A DNA stretch of 64,000 nt from Paenibacillus yonginensis (GCF_001685395.1 NZ_CP014167.1:4534001-4598000), one strand, 5' to 3'. Numbered from the stretch's first letter, positions 32,366 to 41,761 are shown. Translations and numbers: made by a program. Notes: generated by a model from the sequence alone, not told the origin.

Positions 32366-34795
32366 TTAACGCCGAACCTGCCGCGTTCCTTTCGCCATCT
32401 GCGAGCCGCACAGCGGGCAGAGTCTTTCCGTCAGCTTCGCCTCGCGCTCGCTGACGATCCGGACCCAGGCTGCGCAGCCCTGGGCCGTGCATAGCCACGC
32501 CGGCACGACGCGTCCGCGTGCCGGCGCGGCCGAAGCCGCTGCCGCCGCACTGCCGGCGGCAGCTTCACGCGCGGCGCTCCCGCGGTAGCCTCCCGGGAGC
32601 GCCGCGCCCGCCCGTGCGCCAGCCGCTGCGGCGCTGGCGCGGGCGATCCGGCTCGGGGCGGCTGTGCCGGCCCCGGGGCCAAGGTCCGGCCGGGACCCGT
32701 TGCGCGACCCGGGTCCGGCCGTCTCCGCCGCTGCGCCAACGCCAAACGCGGCGAGCAGAAACCGCGACACGTCCGCCTTCTTGCCCCGGTAGCGCGCGGG
32801 GGAGCTGACGACCAGCTCCTCCTTGGCCCGGGTAACGGCGACGTAAGCGAGGCGGCGCTCTTCCTCCAGCGCCGCTTCGTTCTTCTGCCCGGCGGTCAGC
32901 TTCGGATGAATATCCTTCATCCGGCCGGCGTCCAGCGCAGAGGCGTGGGGCAGGCTGCCTTCGGAAGCGCCGATCAGATAAACGACGGGGAATTCCAGCC
33001 CTTTGGAGCGGTGGATCGTCATCAGGGCGACCCGGTTCCCCTGATCCTCCAGCTTCCGGGTCCTTCCTTCCTCATTTTTGGTCACGACCTCGTCTACGAA
33101 AGCCAGGAATTCTTCAATGCCGTCAAAACGTTCGGCGGAAGTCTCCAGCTCGTCCAGAAGCTCCTTCAGCATTTCGCGGTGCTGGGTCGCCTCCTGGCGT
33201 TCGTCGGTTTCCAGGTAGCTGTTATAGAAGCCAGCGCGAATCTGCCGGATGGCCTCCACAGGCGGCAGGCGGCGAAGGGAGCGGATCAGCTCGATCCGGC
33301 CGTTGAGTTTGTCGATCTGGAAATCCTTCAGCCCGGGCAGGGTTCGCAAATGCACCATTGGCCCTTTTTTGGCGCGGAGCTTCTCTTGCTCCATAATGTG
33401 GGCCATCCCCAGCTTCCGGTTAATATAAAGGGTCGGCAAAATACTTTCGATGGCCTGGAAATCCCGGCGGTTCAGCGCTAGCCGCAGATAATCGATAACG
33501 GGTCTTACGGCCCGCTGCTGGTAGAGCAGCTGTCCGTCCCCATAGTCGATATAAGGAATACCGCGCAGCACCAGCTGCTCCAACATGGCCCGGTTGTTGC
33601 TGGCAGCCCGGTACAGAATAGCGTAATCGCCGTATTGCCTTTTCCCGGTAACCACCTCATGATCAATCCGGTTCAGCAGGAATTCAGCTTCTTTATCCGT
33701 TGTATAAGGCCTTAGATACAGCGGCTTGACCCCCTTGCTCTTCCGCGCGGCCTTCAGCGTTTTGACCCGGCGCTGCATATTATGGCGGATCATGTCATTG
33801 CCGAGACCGACAATATTCGGGCAGGACCGGTAGTTGATGTCGAGGGTAATAACCGCTGCCCGCGGAAATTGTTTGTCGAATTGCAGGATAAATTCACTGC
33901 GCGCTCCGTTGAAGGAATAGATGGTCTGGTCATCGTCCCCGACGGCCATCAGGTTGTTGGCGGGCGCAGCCATCATGCGGACGAGTTCATACTGCAGCAG
34001 ATTGGTATCCTGGAACTCGTCTACCATCAGGTAACGGAACCGCTCGCGCAGCCAGCGCAGGCTGGAGGGGTCTTCTTTGAGCAGATCATAAGAACGTGTC
34101 AGCACGTCATCGAAGTCCATAACCTGCTGCCGGGCTTTCGCGGCTTCGTACCGGAGGAAAATCTGCTTCAGCTCCCGGTCCGTTTCACTGTCCTCCGGCA
34201 GCTCGTCCACCTTGACCAGATTCATTTTGGCCGAGGACAGCAGGGCGAGCAGCGTCTCCGGTTCGTAAGCGTCCTGAGGAAGCCCCAGCTCGCGCATGAT
34301 CTGCTTCAGCATAATATGCTGTCTGGTTGTGTCCGTCAGCAGTTCGGAAGCGGAGCCGCGGCTGTAAAGGAAGCGAAGAAAAAAAGCGTGAAAGGTCCTT
34401 GCGGACAAAGCCCGGATATGATGAGCCGACAGTCCGGGCAGTCCGGCAATCCGCTCGCGCATTTCCGCAGCGGCTTTGCTGGAGAAAGTCAGGAGCAGAA
34501 TAGCGGAAGGAGCCACGCGCCGTACCCCGATCAAATAGCCGGTCCGGCAGACCAGCACGGACGTTTTGCCGGACCCGGCCCCGGCCAGCGTCAGCGCGGG
34601 CCCGTCACCGTGACGCACGGCGCGGACCTGCGCCCGGTTCAGAAGAATGCCGCTTTCTTCAAGTCTGCGGAAATACCAGGCATCGGGTTCGGCGTCACCG
34701 ACCAGCGTGCGGCTGGTTTCGGTGGAGGCCAGAGAGGCGGACGGCACTTGACCTTCCGCCCCATCGGGTCTATGTTGAAATAAAGAACGTTCCAT
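32366..34795 (-). CDS. UvrD/PcrA-type superfamily 1 DNA helicase
   Basis: ATP-driven 3'-5' DNA helicase for repair or recombination, 809 residues. Walker A AGAGSGKTS at 71-79, Walker B YLMVDEFQDTN, motif III GDDDQTIYSFNGA, motif IV region LDINYRSCPNIV, motif V MTIHRSKGLEFPVVYLIGAS, and motif VI EEERRLAYVAVTRAKEEL. After the helicase core (to about 660) comes a roughly 85-residue Ala/Gly/Pro/Arg-rich linker in DNA of very high GC. A C-terminal zinc-ribbon-like segment follows with Cys pairs WLCTAQGC and RLCPLCGSQ. ATG at 34795 has AAGGTG nine bases before it; a GTG four codons earlier is less likely. It is shorter in domain 2B than PcrA, so it is a paralogue rather than PcrA itself. Confidence 0.9.
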   Translation of the reverse strand: MERSLFQHRPDGAEGQVPSASLASTETSRTLVGDAEPDAWYFRRLEESGILLNRAQVRAVRHGDGPALTLAGAGSGKTSVLVCRTGYLIGVRRVAPSAILLLTFSSKAAAEMRERIAGLPGLSAHHIRALSARTFHAFFLRFLYSRGSASELLTDTTRQHIMLKQIMRELGLPQDAYEPETLLALLSSAKMNLVKVDELPEDSETDRELKQIFLRYEAAKARQQVMDFDDVLTRSYDLLKEDPSSLRWLRERFRYLMVDEFQDTNLLQYELVRMMAAPANNLMAVGDDDQTIYSFNGARSEFILQFDKQFPRAAVITLDINYRSCPNIVGLGNDMIRHNMQRRVKTLKAARKSKGVKPLYLRPYTTDKEAEFLLNRIDHEVVTGKRQYGDYAILYRAASNNRAMLEQLVLRGIPYIDYGDGQLLYQQRAVRPVIDYLRLALNRRDFQAIESILPTLYINRKLGMAHIMEQEKLRAKKGPMVHLRTLPGLKDFQIDKLNGRIELIRSLRRLPPVEAIRQIRAGFYNSYLETDERQEATQHREMLKELLDELETSAERFDGIEEFLAFVDEVVTKNEEGRTRKLEDQGNRVALMTIHRSKGLEFPVVYLIGASEGSLPHASALDAGRMKDIHPKLTAGQKNEAALEEERRLAYVAVTRAKEELVVSSPARYRGKKADVSRFLLAAFGVGAAAETAGPGSRNGSRPDLGPGAGTAAPSRIARASAAAAGARAGAALPGGYRGSAAREAAAGSAAAAASAAPARGRVVPAWLCTAQGCAAWVRIVSEREAKLTERLCPLCGSQMAKGTRQVRR

Positions 34796-34942
34796 ATACG
34801 AAATCACCTTGTTTTAGAATGTAGCTGTTGAAGATTTAAATATATCATACTCTGGACGGCCGGTCCGATGAGGTTTGGCCTTTTTGGAGAAACTGCTTAC
34901 TAAGCGGGGCGCCAAATAAAATCAAATTGGGAGGTTATACGC

Positions 34943-35215
34943 ATGCAGGAAATGGTTAATACAGGGTACGGTTTCGAACTGCAGGAAGACGGAAGAATGG
35001 TAGCGGAGATCACCTACCGACAGGAGGGCGATGTTCTGATTGCCGACCACACGTTTGTGTCGGAGGAGCTGCGCGGCCAGAAAGTCGCGGAGAAAATGCT
35101 GGATGAGCTGGTCGGCTACGCGCGTCAGCAGGGTTATCAAATCGTTCCGGAGTGCTCTTATGTCCAGACGATGTTCAGACGGCATGAGAAATATGCCGAT
35201 GTTTGGAGACGTTAA
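34943..35215 (+). CDS. YjdJ-type GNAT-fold acetyltransferase
   Basis: 90-residue protein of the minimal GNAT family (YjdJ type), probably acetyl-CoA binding. Seen: a short strand region FELQEDGRMVAEITYRQEGD, then the acetyl-CoA loop SEELRGQKVAEKMLDELVGY and a final strand with IVPECSYVQTMFRRHEKY. GGGAGG precedes the ATG. Divergent from the helicase gene. A TTCCGC/GCGGAA hairpin follows at 35237-35251 without a T run. Substrate unknown. Confidence 0.85.
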   Translation: MQEMVNTGYGFELQEDGRMVAEITYRQEGDVLIADHTFVSEELRGQKVAEKMLDELVGYARQQGYQIVPECSYVQTMFRRHEKYADVWRR

Positions 35216-35281
35216 CGGAGCGCAGCGATCTTTCGCTTCCGCCAAGCGGAAATTCAGGAAAAATTTCATCTTGCTCACTCA

Positions 35282-35310
35282 TTGAGGCAGGGGGAATTAT
35301 ATTGTATGAT
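35282..35310 (+). promoter_or_regulatory. Candidate promoter of aguAB
   Basis: TTGAGG, 17-base spacer, TATGAT, about 50 bases before aguA. Confidence 0.55.
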
Positions 35311-35358
35311 GTACTCTGGACTAACCCCCAAAATTTTGATTAAAGCGAGTTGACATAG

Positions 35359-36387
35359 ATGAATCCTAGATCGGCGAACTACGCCATGCCCGCGGAGTGG
35401 GCTGAACACGAACGTACTTTGATCTCCTGGCCGGTGCAGGACTCCATGGTCTATCCGGACCAATATGAAGAGGTCAGCCAAGGCTACAAAGAGCTGATCC
35501 GGGCGATTGCCGAATTCGAGCCTGTCGGCGTGATCGTGAATCCGGAGGAGGTGGCCCGCGTACGGGCGATGTTCACCGAAGAGAATATCGAGATCCTGCC
35601 AGTGGAACACAGCGACGCCTGGCTGCGCGATAACGGACCGACCTTCCTGCTGAACCCGGCCGGCCAGCGTGCCGGGATCAACTGGAACTTTAATGCCTGG
35701 GGAGAGAAGTATAAACCGTTCGACCTGGATAACCAGGTAGCGGGGCAGCTGCTCAGCCGTTTCGGCATTACGCAGTTCGATGCGCCGATCACGATGGAAG
35801 GCGGCTCTTTCCATGTCGACGGGGAAGGCACGCTGATTACGACCGAAGAGTGCCTGCTGAACGACAACCGCAACCCGCACCTGAGCCGTGAGGAAATCGA
35901 GCAGACGCTCAAGGACTATTTGAACGTGGATTCCATTATCTGGCTGAAGCGCGGCTTAAGCGGCGACGAAACCGACGGGCATGTTGATAACGTGGCCTGC
36001 TTTGCGGCTCCCGGCAAGGTAATCCTGCAGGTGTGTGACGATCCGACCGACGAGAACTATGAAATTACGCGCGAGAATCTGGCGATTCTTGAAGCGGCCG
36101 TGGATGCCAAAGGACGCAAAATCGAAGTGATTCCGGTCCAGCAGCCTCCGGCTGTTCATTATGAGGATTCCAGATTGACGCTCAGCTATTTGAATTTCTA
36201 TTTCGTTAATGGCGGCATTATTCTGCCGGTGTTTGGCGGAACAGCCGAAGAGACGGACCGTTTGGCCAAAGAAGTGCTGGAGCGCACCTTCCCGGATCGC
36301 CGGGTCCGCACGATTAACGGAATGGCCGTGATCCGCGAGGGCGGAAACGTGCACTGCACCACGCAGCAGATGCCTGCCGGCAAATAA
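35359..36387 (+). CDS. aguA: Agmatine deiminase
   Basis: Converts agmatine to N-carbamoylputrescine and ammonia in the polyamine pathway. 342 residues, normal length. N-terminal MPAEWAEHERTLISWP; HSDAWLRDNGPTFLL with substrate-binding Asp/Arg; MEGGSFHVDGEGTLITTEEC; GDETDGHVDNVACF with the catalytic His region; and catalytic Cys333 in EGGNVHCTTQQ. The ribosome site is weak (AAGCGAG), but the N-terminus fits the family. Followed after 37 bases by the amidase for the next step, so the two form a complete agmatine-to-putrescine route. No arginine decarboxylase gene is in the window. Confidence 0.96.
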   Translation: MNPRSANYAMPAEWAEHERTLISWPVQDSMVYPDQYEEVSQGYKELIRAIAEFEPVGVIVNPEEVARVRAMFTEENIEILPVEHSDAWLRDNGPTFLLNPAGQRAGINWNFNAWGEKYKPFDLDNQVAGQLLSRFGITQFDAPITMEGGSFHVDGEGTLITTEECLLNDNRNPHLSREEIEQTLKDYLNVDSIIWLKRGLSGDETDGHVDNVACFAAPGKVILQVCDDPTDENYEITRENLAILEAAVDAKGRKIEVIPVQQPPAVHYEDSRLTLSYLNFYFVNGGIILPVFGGTAEETDRLAKEVLERTFPDRRVRTINGMAVIREGGNVHCTTQQMPAGK

Positions 36388-36424
36388 GCCGAAGGTCCAA
36401 ACAAGAAAGGAGAGGGGAACCCCT

Positions 36425-37300
36425 TTGAGAAATGTAAAGGTTGCAGCCACTCAGATGAGCTGTTCATCGAATATAGAAGAAAATATCGCCAAAGCGGACC
36501 GTCTGGTCCGTGAAGCGGCGAAGCAGGGCGCGCAGATTATTCTGCTACAGGAGCTGTTCGAGACGCCTTACTTCTGCCAGAAGGAGAAAGCGGATTATTA
36601 TCCTTACGCTACGGAACTCGAGCACAACAAGGCCGTGAATCATTTTAAAGAGGTGGCCAAAGAGCTTAAGGTCGTGCTGCCGATCAGCTTTTATGAGAAA
36701 AAGAACAACGCCCGCTACAATTCGCTTGCCGTCATCGACGCAAACGGCGAGGTGCTTGGCCGTTACCGCAAAAGCCATATCCCGGACGGGCCGGGTTATG
36801 AAGAGAAGTTCTACTTTAATCCCGGCGACACCGGCTTTAAAGTATGGAATACGCGCTACGGCAAAATCGGCATCGGCGTCTGCTGGGACCAATGGTATCC
36901 TGAAGCTGCGCGCGTGATGGCGCTGATGGGTGCAGAAATACTGTTCTACCCGACCGCAATCGGCTCGGAACCACAGGATGCTTCCATCGACTCCAAGGAT
37001 CACTGGCAGACGTGCATGCTTGGCCATGCCGCTTCCAACCTCGTTCCGGTGGTGGCATCGAACCGGATCGGCATTGAAACCGACGAAGATTCCAGCATCA
37101 ACTTCTATGGTTCTTCCTTTATTGCCGGTCCTACAGGCAGCAAGGTGGCCGAAGCCGGCCGCACGGAAGAAGCCGTGCTGGTAGCCGAATTTGATCTCGA
37201 CCAGCTGGAATCCCAGCGGATTGAATGGGGCATTTTCCGCGACAGACGTCCTGAGCTGTACCGCATCATTACTTCCTATGACGGAGAGCAAATGGTCTAG
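36425..37300 (+). CDS. aguB: N-carbamoylputrescine amidase
   Basis: Nitrilase-superfamily enzyme hydrolysing N-carbamoylputrescine to putrescine, CO2 and ammonia. 291 residues from a TTG start with AAAGGAGAGGGG upstream. Catalytic triad visible: Glu43 (LLQELFETPYF), Lys116 (RYRKSHIPDGPGY) and Cys153 (IGVCWDQWYPE). Also HWQTCMLGHAASNLVPVVAS and WGIFRDRRPELY near the C-terminus, typical of this subfamily. Second gene of the aguAB operon, ended by a strong terminator. Confidence 0.96.
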   Translation: MRNVKVAATQMSCSSNIEENIAKADRLVREAAKQGAQIILLQELFETPYFCQKEKADYYPYATELEHNKAVNHFKEVAKELKVVLPISFYEKKNNARYNSLAVIDANGEVLGRYRKSHIPDGPGYEEKFYFNPGDTGFKVWNTRYGKIGIGVCWDQWYPEAARVMALMGAEILFYPTAIGSEPQDASIDSKDHWQTCMLGHAASNLVPVVASNRIGIETDEDSSINFYGSSFIAGPTGSKVAEAGRTEEAVLVAEFDLDQLESQRIEWGIFRDRRPELYRIITSYDGEQMV

Positions 37301-37381
37301 TCATAAACGGCCTAAGGGCTATAAGCCGAATAATTTCATTACAAATAATTTCTTAAATAGACAACACACAGAATCAGCAAC

Positions 37382-37414
37382 GACCAGCCGCTTAGCGGCC
37401 GGTCTTTTTTTTTT
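37382..37414 (+). terminator. Terminator of aguAB
   Basis: GACC..GCCGC, loop TTA, GCGGC.GGTC, then ten T residues. Confidence 0.92.
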
Positions 37415-37540
37415 GCGAATTGAACGCTGAAAGGGCTTGTTTCTCGATGAAGATGACGAAGCGCGGAAGGAATAAACGAATAAATTTAAGGTTTCCAGCA
37501 AATGTTAGAAATAGAAATCGGGAAGAGAAGGAGGGGAGAC

Positions 37541-39175
37541 ATGCTGTACGACTGGCTCAAAAAATCGCTGACTCCCCGGGCCCGCACGTTTGCCGGAAGC
37601 TCCAGCAGCATGAAAGGAAGCCTTCCGCTGCCCGTCCATGCCAATCTGACCGTTACGCTGGAGCTGTTCAGAAGCAAGCTTGGAAACAGTCCCGACGTGA
37701 TCATCCGGTCTTTTGGATCCGCTGGGGAGGCGTCTGCTCCGCTGATCGCGGTTTGTTACGTTGAGGGACTGATCGACAATCTGCTCCTTGCTGAACTGTT
37801 GGAAACAGCCGCCAAGGCTGTGGAGAAGGACACGGAAGGGAACGGTCCGGAGACGGCCGAAAGGCTGGCCCGGGATATTCCGTCACTAGCTCTCCGCAAG
37901 ACGGAGGTGCTGGATCAGGTATTCGCCTCGGTGTTATCGGGAGATGTCGTCTTCCTCATGGATCAAACGCCTTATGCCCTGTCGGCTTCCATCGGCGGCG
38001 GTCTCCGGCGCAGCGTCGAAGAGCCGACCTCGCAAACGGTGATTCGGGGGCCCAAAGAAGGATTTACGGAGGATCTCTCCACCAATATGGCTTTGGTCCG
38101 CCGGAAGCTCAAAACACCTGCTCTGCGCATGGAGGTCCGGCAAATAGGAACTTATACGCAGACAAGGGTTGCGGTTGCTTATATTGAAGGCATAGCCAAG
38201 GACAGCCTGATTGACGAAGTGCGGACGCGTCTTGATTCAATTCAGACCGACAGTATCCTGGAGAGCAATTATATCGAGGAAATGATTCAGGATGCGCCGC
38301 TCACGCCGTTTCCAACGATCATGAACACGGAACGTCCGGATGCCGTTGCCGCCAGCCTCCTGGACGGGCAGATTGCGATTATAGTGGACGGCACCCCTTT
38401 TGCGTTGATTATGCCGGTGACATTTTTTAAATTTTTTCAATCCAGCGAGGATTATTATCAGAGATACGATCTGGCGACCTTTTTAAGAGTTCTGAGAATG
38501 GCAGCCTGTCTGGTGGCCCTGCTTCTTCCTTCCTTGTACATTGCGATCACTACGTTTCAGCAGGAGATGCTGCCTATGACGATGCTGATTACGCTGGCCG
38601 CGCAGCGGGAAGGTACGCCGCTTCCTGCGCTGATTGAAGCCTTTGTGATGGAGATGACCTTTGAAGTGATCCGGGAAGCGGGGGTGCGAATGCCGAGGGT
38701 CATCGGTCCTGCTATTTCCATCGTAGGCGCCTTGGTAATTGGTCAGGCCGCGGTGCAGGCGGGTCTGGTTTCGGGGACGATGGTCATTGTCGTGTCTTTC
38801 ACGGCGATCGCGAATTTTGTTATTCCATCGATCGACATGGCGGCCGCCATCCGGCTGATCCGGTTTACATTAATGATCTTGGCTGGCACGTTTGGGTTGT
38901 TTGGCATTTTGGCCGGGATTATTCCGATCCTCAATCATCTGGTATCCCTGCGTTCTTTCGGCGTGGACTATTTCCTTCCTTATGCCCCGTTCAACCGGAC
39001 AAATTCGAAGGATTGGTTGGTCCGCATGCCTTGGTGGGCTATGAAATCACGTCCGGACCAGATTGCCGGCAAAAACAAAACGAGACAAGCTCCTTATCAA
39101 TATCCGCCGGTCGAGGAGCAAGTGGTTCCTGATCCAAAGGCAAAGGATCAACAGCAGGATAAGCAAAGGGGATAA
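37541..39175 (+). CDS. GerA-type spore germinant receptor subunit A
   Basis: Inner-membrane germinant receptor A subunit, 544 residues. N-terminal hydrophilic domain (about 1-250: FRSKLGNSPDVIIRSFG, VCYVEGLIDNLLL, and VAYIEGIAKDSLIDEVRTRL), then the SPFQ-like segment PFPTIMNTERPDAVAASLLD and QIAIIVDGTPFALIMPV. A membrane domain with about five helices follows (LRMAACLVALLLPSLYIAIT, RMPRVIGPAISIVGALVIGQ). The C-terminal tail is hydrophilic, rich in Gln/Lys/Pro. ATG at 37541 follows AAGGAGG directly; a longer frame from 37502 includes that site and is rejected. First of three receptor genes, 3 bases before the lipoprotein gene. Confidence 0.94.
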   Translation: MLYDWLKKSLTPRARTFAGSSSSMKGSLPLPVHANLTVTLELFRSKLGNSPDVIIRSFGSAGEASAPLIAVCYVEGLIDNLLLAELLETAAKAVEKDTEGNGPETAERLARDIPSLALRKTEVLDQVFASVLSGDVVFLMDQTPYALSASIGGGLRRSVEEPTSQTVIRGPKEGFTEDLSTNMALVRRKLKTPALRMEVRQIGTYTQTRVAVAYIEGIAKDSLIDEVRTRLDSIQTDSILESNYIEEMIQDAPLTPFPTIMNTERPDAVAASLLDGQIAIIVDGTPFALIMPVTFFKFFQSSEDYYQRYDLATFLRVLRMAACLVALLLPSLYIAITTFQQEMLPMTMLITLAAQREGTPLPALIEAFVMEMTFEVIREAGVRMPRVIGPAISIVGALVIGQAAVQAGLVSGTMVIVVSFTAIANFVIPSIDMAAAIRLIRFTLMILAGTFGLFGILAGIIPILNHLVSLRSFGVDYFLPYAPFNRTNSKDWLVRMPWWAMKSRPDQIAGKNKTRQAPYQYPPVEEQVVPDPKAKDQQQDKQRG

Positions 39176-39178
39176 GTC

Positions 39179-40456
39179 ATGCGCCGTTATTTGCAATTAG
39201 CTCTTCTTGGCTTCTGCTTGCTGCTGCTTCCCGGCTGCGGGAGCCGTAAGGAACTGAATGAGATTGGGATTGTTATCGCTACGGGACTGGATGGCAGCAA
39301 GGGAAACTACCGGATCACCACACAAACAATCGTCCCTTCGGCGATGTTTAATGGGACCGGAGGCTCCAGCGGGGCAGGTTCTTCTTTGGGGGTATATGTA
39401 TTAACCACACAAGGGAAGACGATTCGCGAAGCTTTGCTCCAAAGTACGTTAACCAACCCGAGGCAGCTCTATTTCTCCCATAACAACGTTCTGATCATCG
39501 GCAAGGAAACGGCAAATGAGGGAATTTCCGAGCTGGTGGACCGCTACCTGCGCAATTTGGATACTCGCGAAACCGTTAAAGTGCTGGTCGCAGAACCCAG
39601 CGCGCAAGAAATTCTGGAAACGCTGATGCCTCCTGAGAAGCTGCCGGGCAAGGCGCTTGAGGAATTGCTGGATAAAGAGAAGACCTGGGCACCCTATTAT
39701 ACGGATACCTCCATGTATGATCTTGCGCTGAAATTAAGCTCGGAATCTGGAGGGGTAGGTGTTCCGGAAATCAAGCTGGAGGGCAGCAGCACGGAGGTCA
39801 TGAAATCGCAGGAAGCCTTTAAAACTACGGCCCCGCCTGCTCGCCTAACCTTAAGCGGACTCAGCTTGTTTCAGGGGGAACGCCGGGTAGGCAGCCTGAA
39901 TCAGAGGGAAAGCCTGGCTGTCTCCTGGCTCCTGAATCAGGTCAAAAGGGATACCGTCTCATTTGCGAGCAGTCAGGAAGGGGACGAGCAGGAAGAAAGT
40001 GGGCAAGAGGGCAATAAACAACGGAAAGCTATGTCTGCCTACAAAGTCACTTCAGCTCGGGTGAAGGTCACCCCGGTCAAAACGGAAGACGGGTTTAGGC
40101 TTAAGGTGAAGGCCAAGGTTGCCGGTGAGCTCAACGAATCGGACTCTATGGAGGACATCAGCAGCTTGTCAGGGATTCGGCACTTGGAGGAGCAGATCGA
40201 GCGTGAAATTACGGATGACCTCAACCTTGGGTGGAAAGCGATTCAGAAACAGCAGGTGGATGTTTTGGGAGTCGCCGACCAAATCCACCGGAAGTATCCG
40301 AAGGACTGGCAGAAATTAAAACCTATGTGGAGAGAGCAGTTTGCACAGATGAAAATGGAGGTTCAGGTCAAGGCTTCCATTAAACGGCCAGGGCTGATTG
40401 TACAATCCTTCCACAAGCTGCAAGAGCAAATCCATCATGGGCAGAATCGGGATTAA
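39179..40456 (+). CDS. Ger(x)C family germination lipoprotein
   Basis: Lipoprotein C subunit of the germinant receptor, attached to the outer face of the inner spore membrane. 425 residues. Lipobox LLLPGCG with Cys20, followed by SRKELNEIGIVIATGLDG, the standard Ger(x)C beginning. Central LVAEPSAQEILETLMPPEKL and ARLTLSGLSLFQGERRVGSL; C-terminal YPKDWQKLKPMWREQFAQMK is also typical. A charged low-complexity insert (DEQEESGQEGNKQRKAM) near 265-280 is unusual. Only 3 bases from the A gene. Unlike Bacillus gerA (A-B-C), the C gene comes second. Confidence 0.93.
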   Translation: MRRYLQLALLGFCLLLLPGCGSRKELNEIGIVIATGLDGSKGNYRITTQTIVPSAMFNGTGGSSGAGSSLGVYVLTTQGKTIREALLQSTLTNPRQLYFSHNNVLIIGKETANEGISELVDRYLRNLDTRETVKVLVAEPSAQEILETLMPPEKLPGKALEELLDKEKTWAPYYTDTSMYDLALKLSSESGGVGVPEIKLEGSSTEVMKSQEAFKTTAPPARLTLSGLSLFQGERRVGSLNQRESLAVSWLLNQVKRDTVSFASSQEGDEQEESGQEGNKQRKAMSAYKVTSARVKVTPVKTEDGFRLKVKAKVAGELNESDSMEDISSLSGIRHLEEQIEREITDDLNLGWKAIQKQQVDVLGVADQIHRKYPKDWQKLKPMWREQFAQMKMEVQVKASIKRPGLIVQSFHKLQEQIHHGQNRD

Positions 40457-40521
40457 GAGGTCCGGAAATAAAGCGCAGAAGGGGAATTCAGGGAATTATG
40501 AAAAGAGAGGAGGGGACGGGA

Positions 40522-41619
40522 TTGGACCGGGAGAAGATCAGATTGTCCGAGCTGCTCGTCAGTTTGTTTTTATTTGAAGTGGGCAGCACAACGCTTTTCT
40601 TTCAGGGAGGGGAAGCCAAACAGGATGCCTGGATTTTGATGCTGATTGCCGGTGCCGCCGGCCTGCTGGTTCTGCTCCTTCATCTCGCCATTCATCTCCG
40701 CGATCCCCGACTGGATCTGTTTTTGCTGTTCCACCGCTATATGGGCCCCTGGCTGGGTACATTAATTAATTTGGGGTTTATCGGTTATTTCGGCTACGAA
40801 GTTTCCCGAAATTTGAGGGATTTGGGGGAATTAACCTTGATGACCCTGCTGCCCAATACGAAATTATGGCTGACTATGGTAATTTCTTTTCTGGTCATAG
40901 CCAATGCGGTTCGTCATGGACCGAGGGTGAATTTTCTGATGGGAGTCCTGTTTCTCCCCTTCGTGGCCGCGGCATATGCCATTTTGCTTTTGGCAGTATC
41001 GATCAGCGGACTAATTCATTATGAATTTATGCTGCCGGTACTGGAACACGGCTTTACGGCCGATATGGGCAAATCGTTGTTTGAAATCGTTTCGTTTCCT
41101 TTTGGCGAGAGCATCGTTTTTCTGGTATTTTACCCCATGATTCAAGGGCGGAATAAAATGCTCGGAAAAACGCTTTTTTCATTTGCTTGGATTGCTGTAT
41201 TCCTGACCCTAATCAATCAGCTGAATGTGCTTGTCCTGGGGCCGAATCTTGTACAGAACAGCGCTTTGCCGCTCCTGGAAACGGTTCAATTGATTCGTTT
41301 TCCGGGTTTGTTTGAACGAATGGACGCCTTATTTACGATGTTTCTATTCATTGGGCTTGGCGTTAAAATGGCGTATTTCTTCCTGGGCGGTGTTATCGGA
41401 CTGGAACGAATCACAGGAATCGGCTTCCGGAAATGGATCATTCCGTTAGGGGCCGTTATTTTTGCCGCCTCGTTCTGGTCCCCCAACTATACGCATCATA
41501 TCTACATTGGGCGCGAGGTCGTGGTTTTAAGCGTATGGCCTTTATTCCAGATCGCGCTGCCGATTCTGTTATTCGTGGTTATGCTGCTCCGCCGGAAAAA
41601 AATAAAACCGCACGGCTGA
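40522..41619 (+). CDS. GerAB-type spore germinant receptor subunit B
   Basis: Integral membrane subunit with APC-transporter-like fold that binds the germinant in the receptor complex. 365 residues and about ten helices from the TTG at 40522, which has AGGAGGGG six bases before it and gives the family N-terminus DREKIRLSELLVSLFLFEVG. An in-frame ATG at 40498 would add eight charged residues and has a weaker site. Segments include NLGFIGYFGYEVSRNLRDLG, LLPNTKLWLTMVISFLVIAN and FPFGESIVFLVFYPMI. Last gene of the A-C-B operon. A CAATACCGAA/TTCGGTATTG hairpin near 41634-41672 follows but has no T run. Confidence 0.93.
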   Translation: MDREKIRLSELLVSLFLFEVGSTTLFFQGGEAKQDAWILMLIAGAAGLLVLLLHLAIHLRDPRLDLFLLFHRYMGPWLGTLINLGFIGYFGYEVSRNLRDLGELTLMTLLPNTKLWLTMVISFLVIANAVRHGPRVNFLMGVLFLPFVAAAYAILLLAVSISGLIHYEFMLPVLEHGFTADMGKSLFEIVSFPFGESIVFLVFYPMIQGRNKMLGKTLFSFAWIAVFLTLINQLNVLVLGPNLVQNSALPLLETVQLIRFPGLFERMDALFTMFLFIGLGVKMAYFFLGGVIGLERITGIGFRKWIIPLGAVIFAASFWSPNYTHHIYIGREVVVLSVWPLFQIALPILLFVVMLLRRKKIKPHG

Positions 41620-41732
41620 TTCGCCCCGGTCATCAATACCGAATACCGAAACCGCAAGGGGGTTCGGTATTGCTGCTGAGTAACAGAGGATGGATCGGGG
41701 TAAGATTTTTTTGAAAAAAGAAAAAATTGCAG

Positions 41733-41761
41733 TTGACATTACATTGTGCACGATGTATATT
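41733..41761 (+). promoter_or_regulatory. Sigma-A promoter of the esterase gene
   Basis: TTGACA, exactly 17 bases, TATATT, about 95 bases before the start codon. The spacer is filled by a palindrome. Confidence 0.8.
41740..41757. promoter_or_regulatory. Palindromic operator within promoter spacer
   Basis: TACATTGTGCACGATGTA is an 18-bp palindrome with one mismatched pair, exactly between -35 and -10. The form suits a MarR- or TetR-type dimer repressor; no such gene is adjacent. Confidence 0.65.

Noticed and set aside
32142..32498. 118-codon minus-strand frame at the helicase 3' end
   Set aside because: Created by the GC-rich tail of the helicase gene and runs across its terminator.
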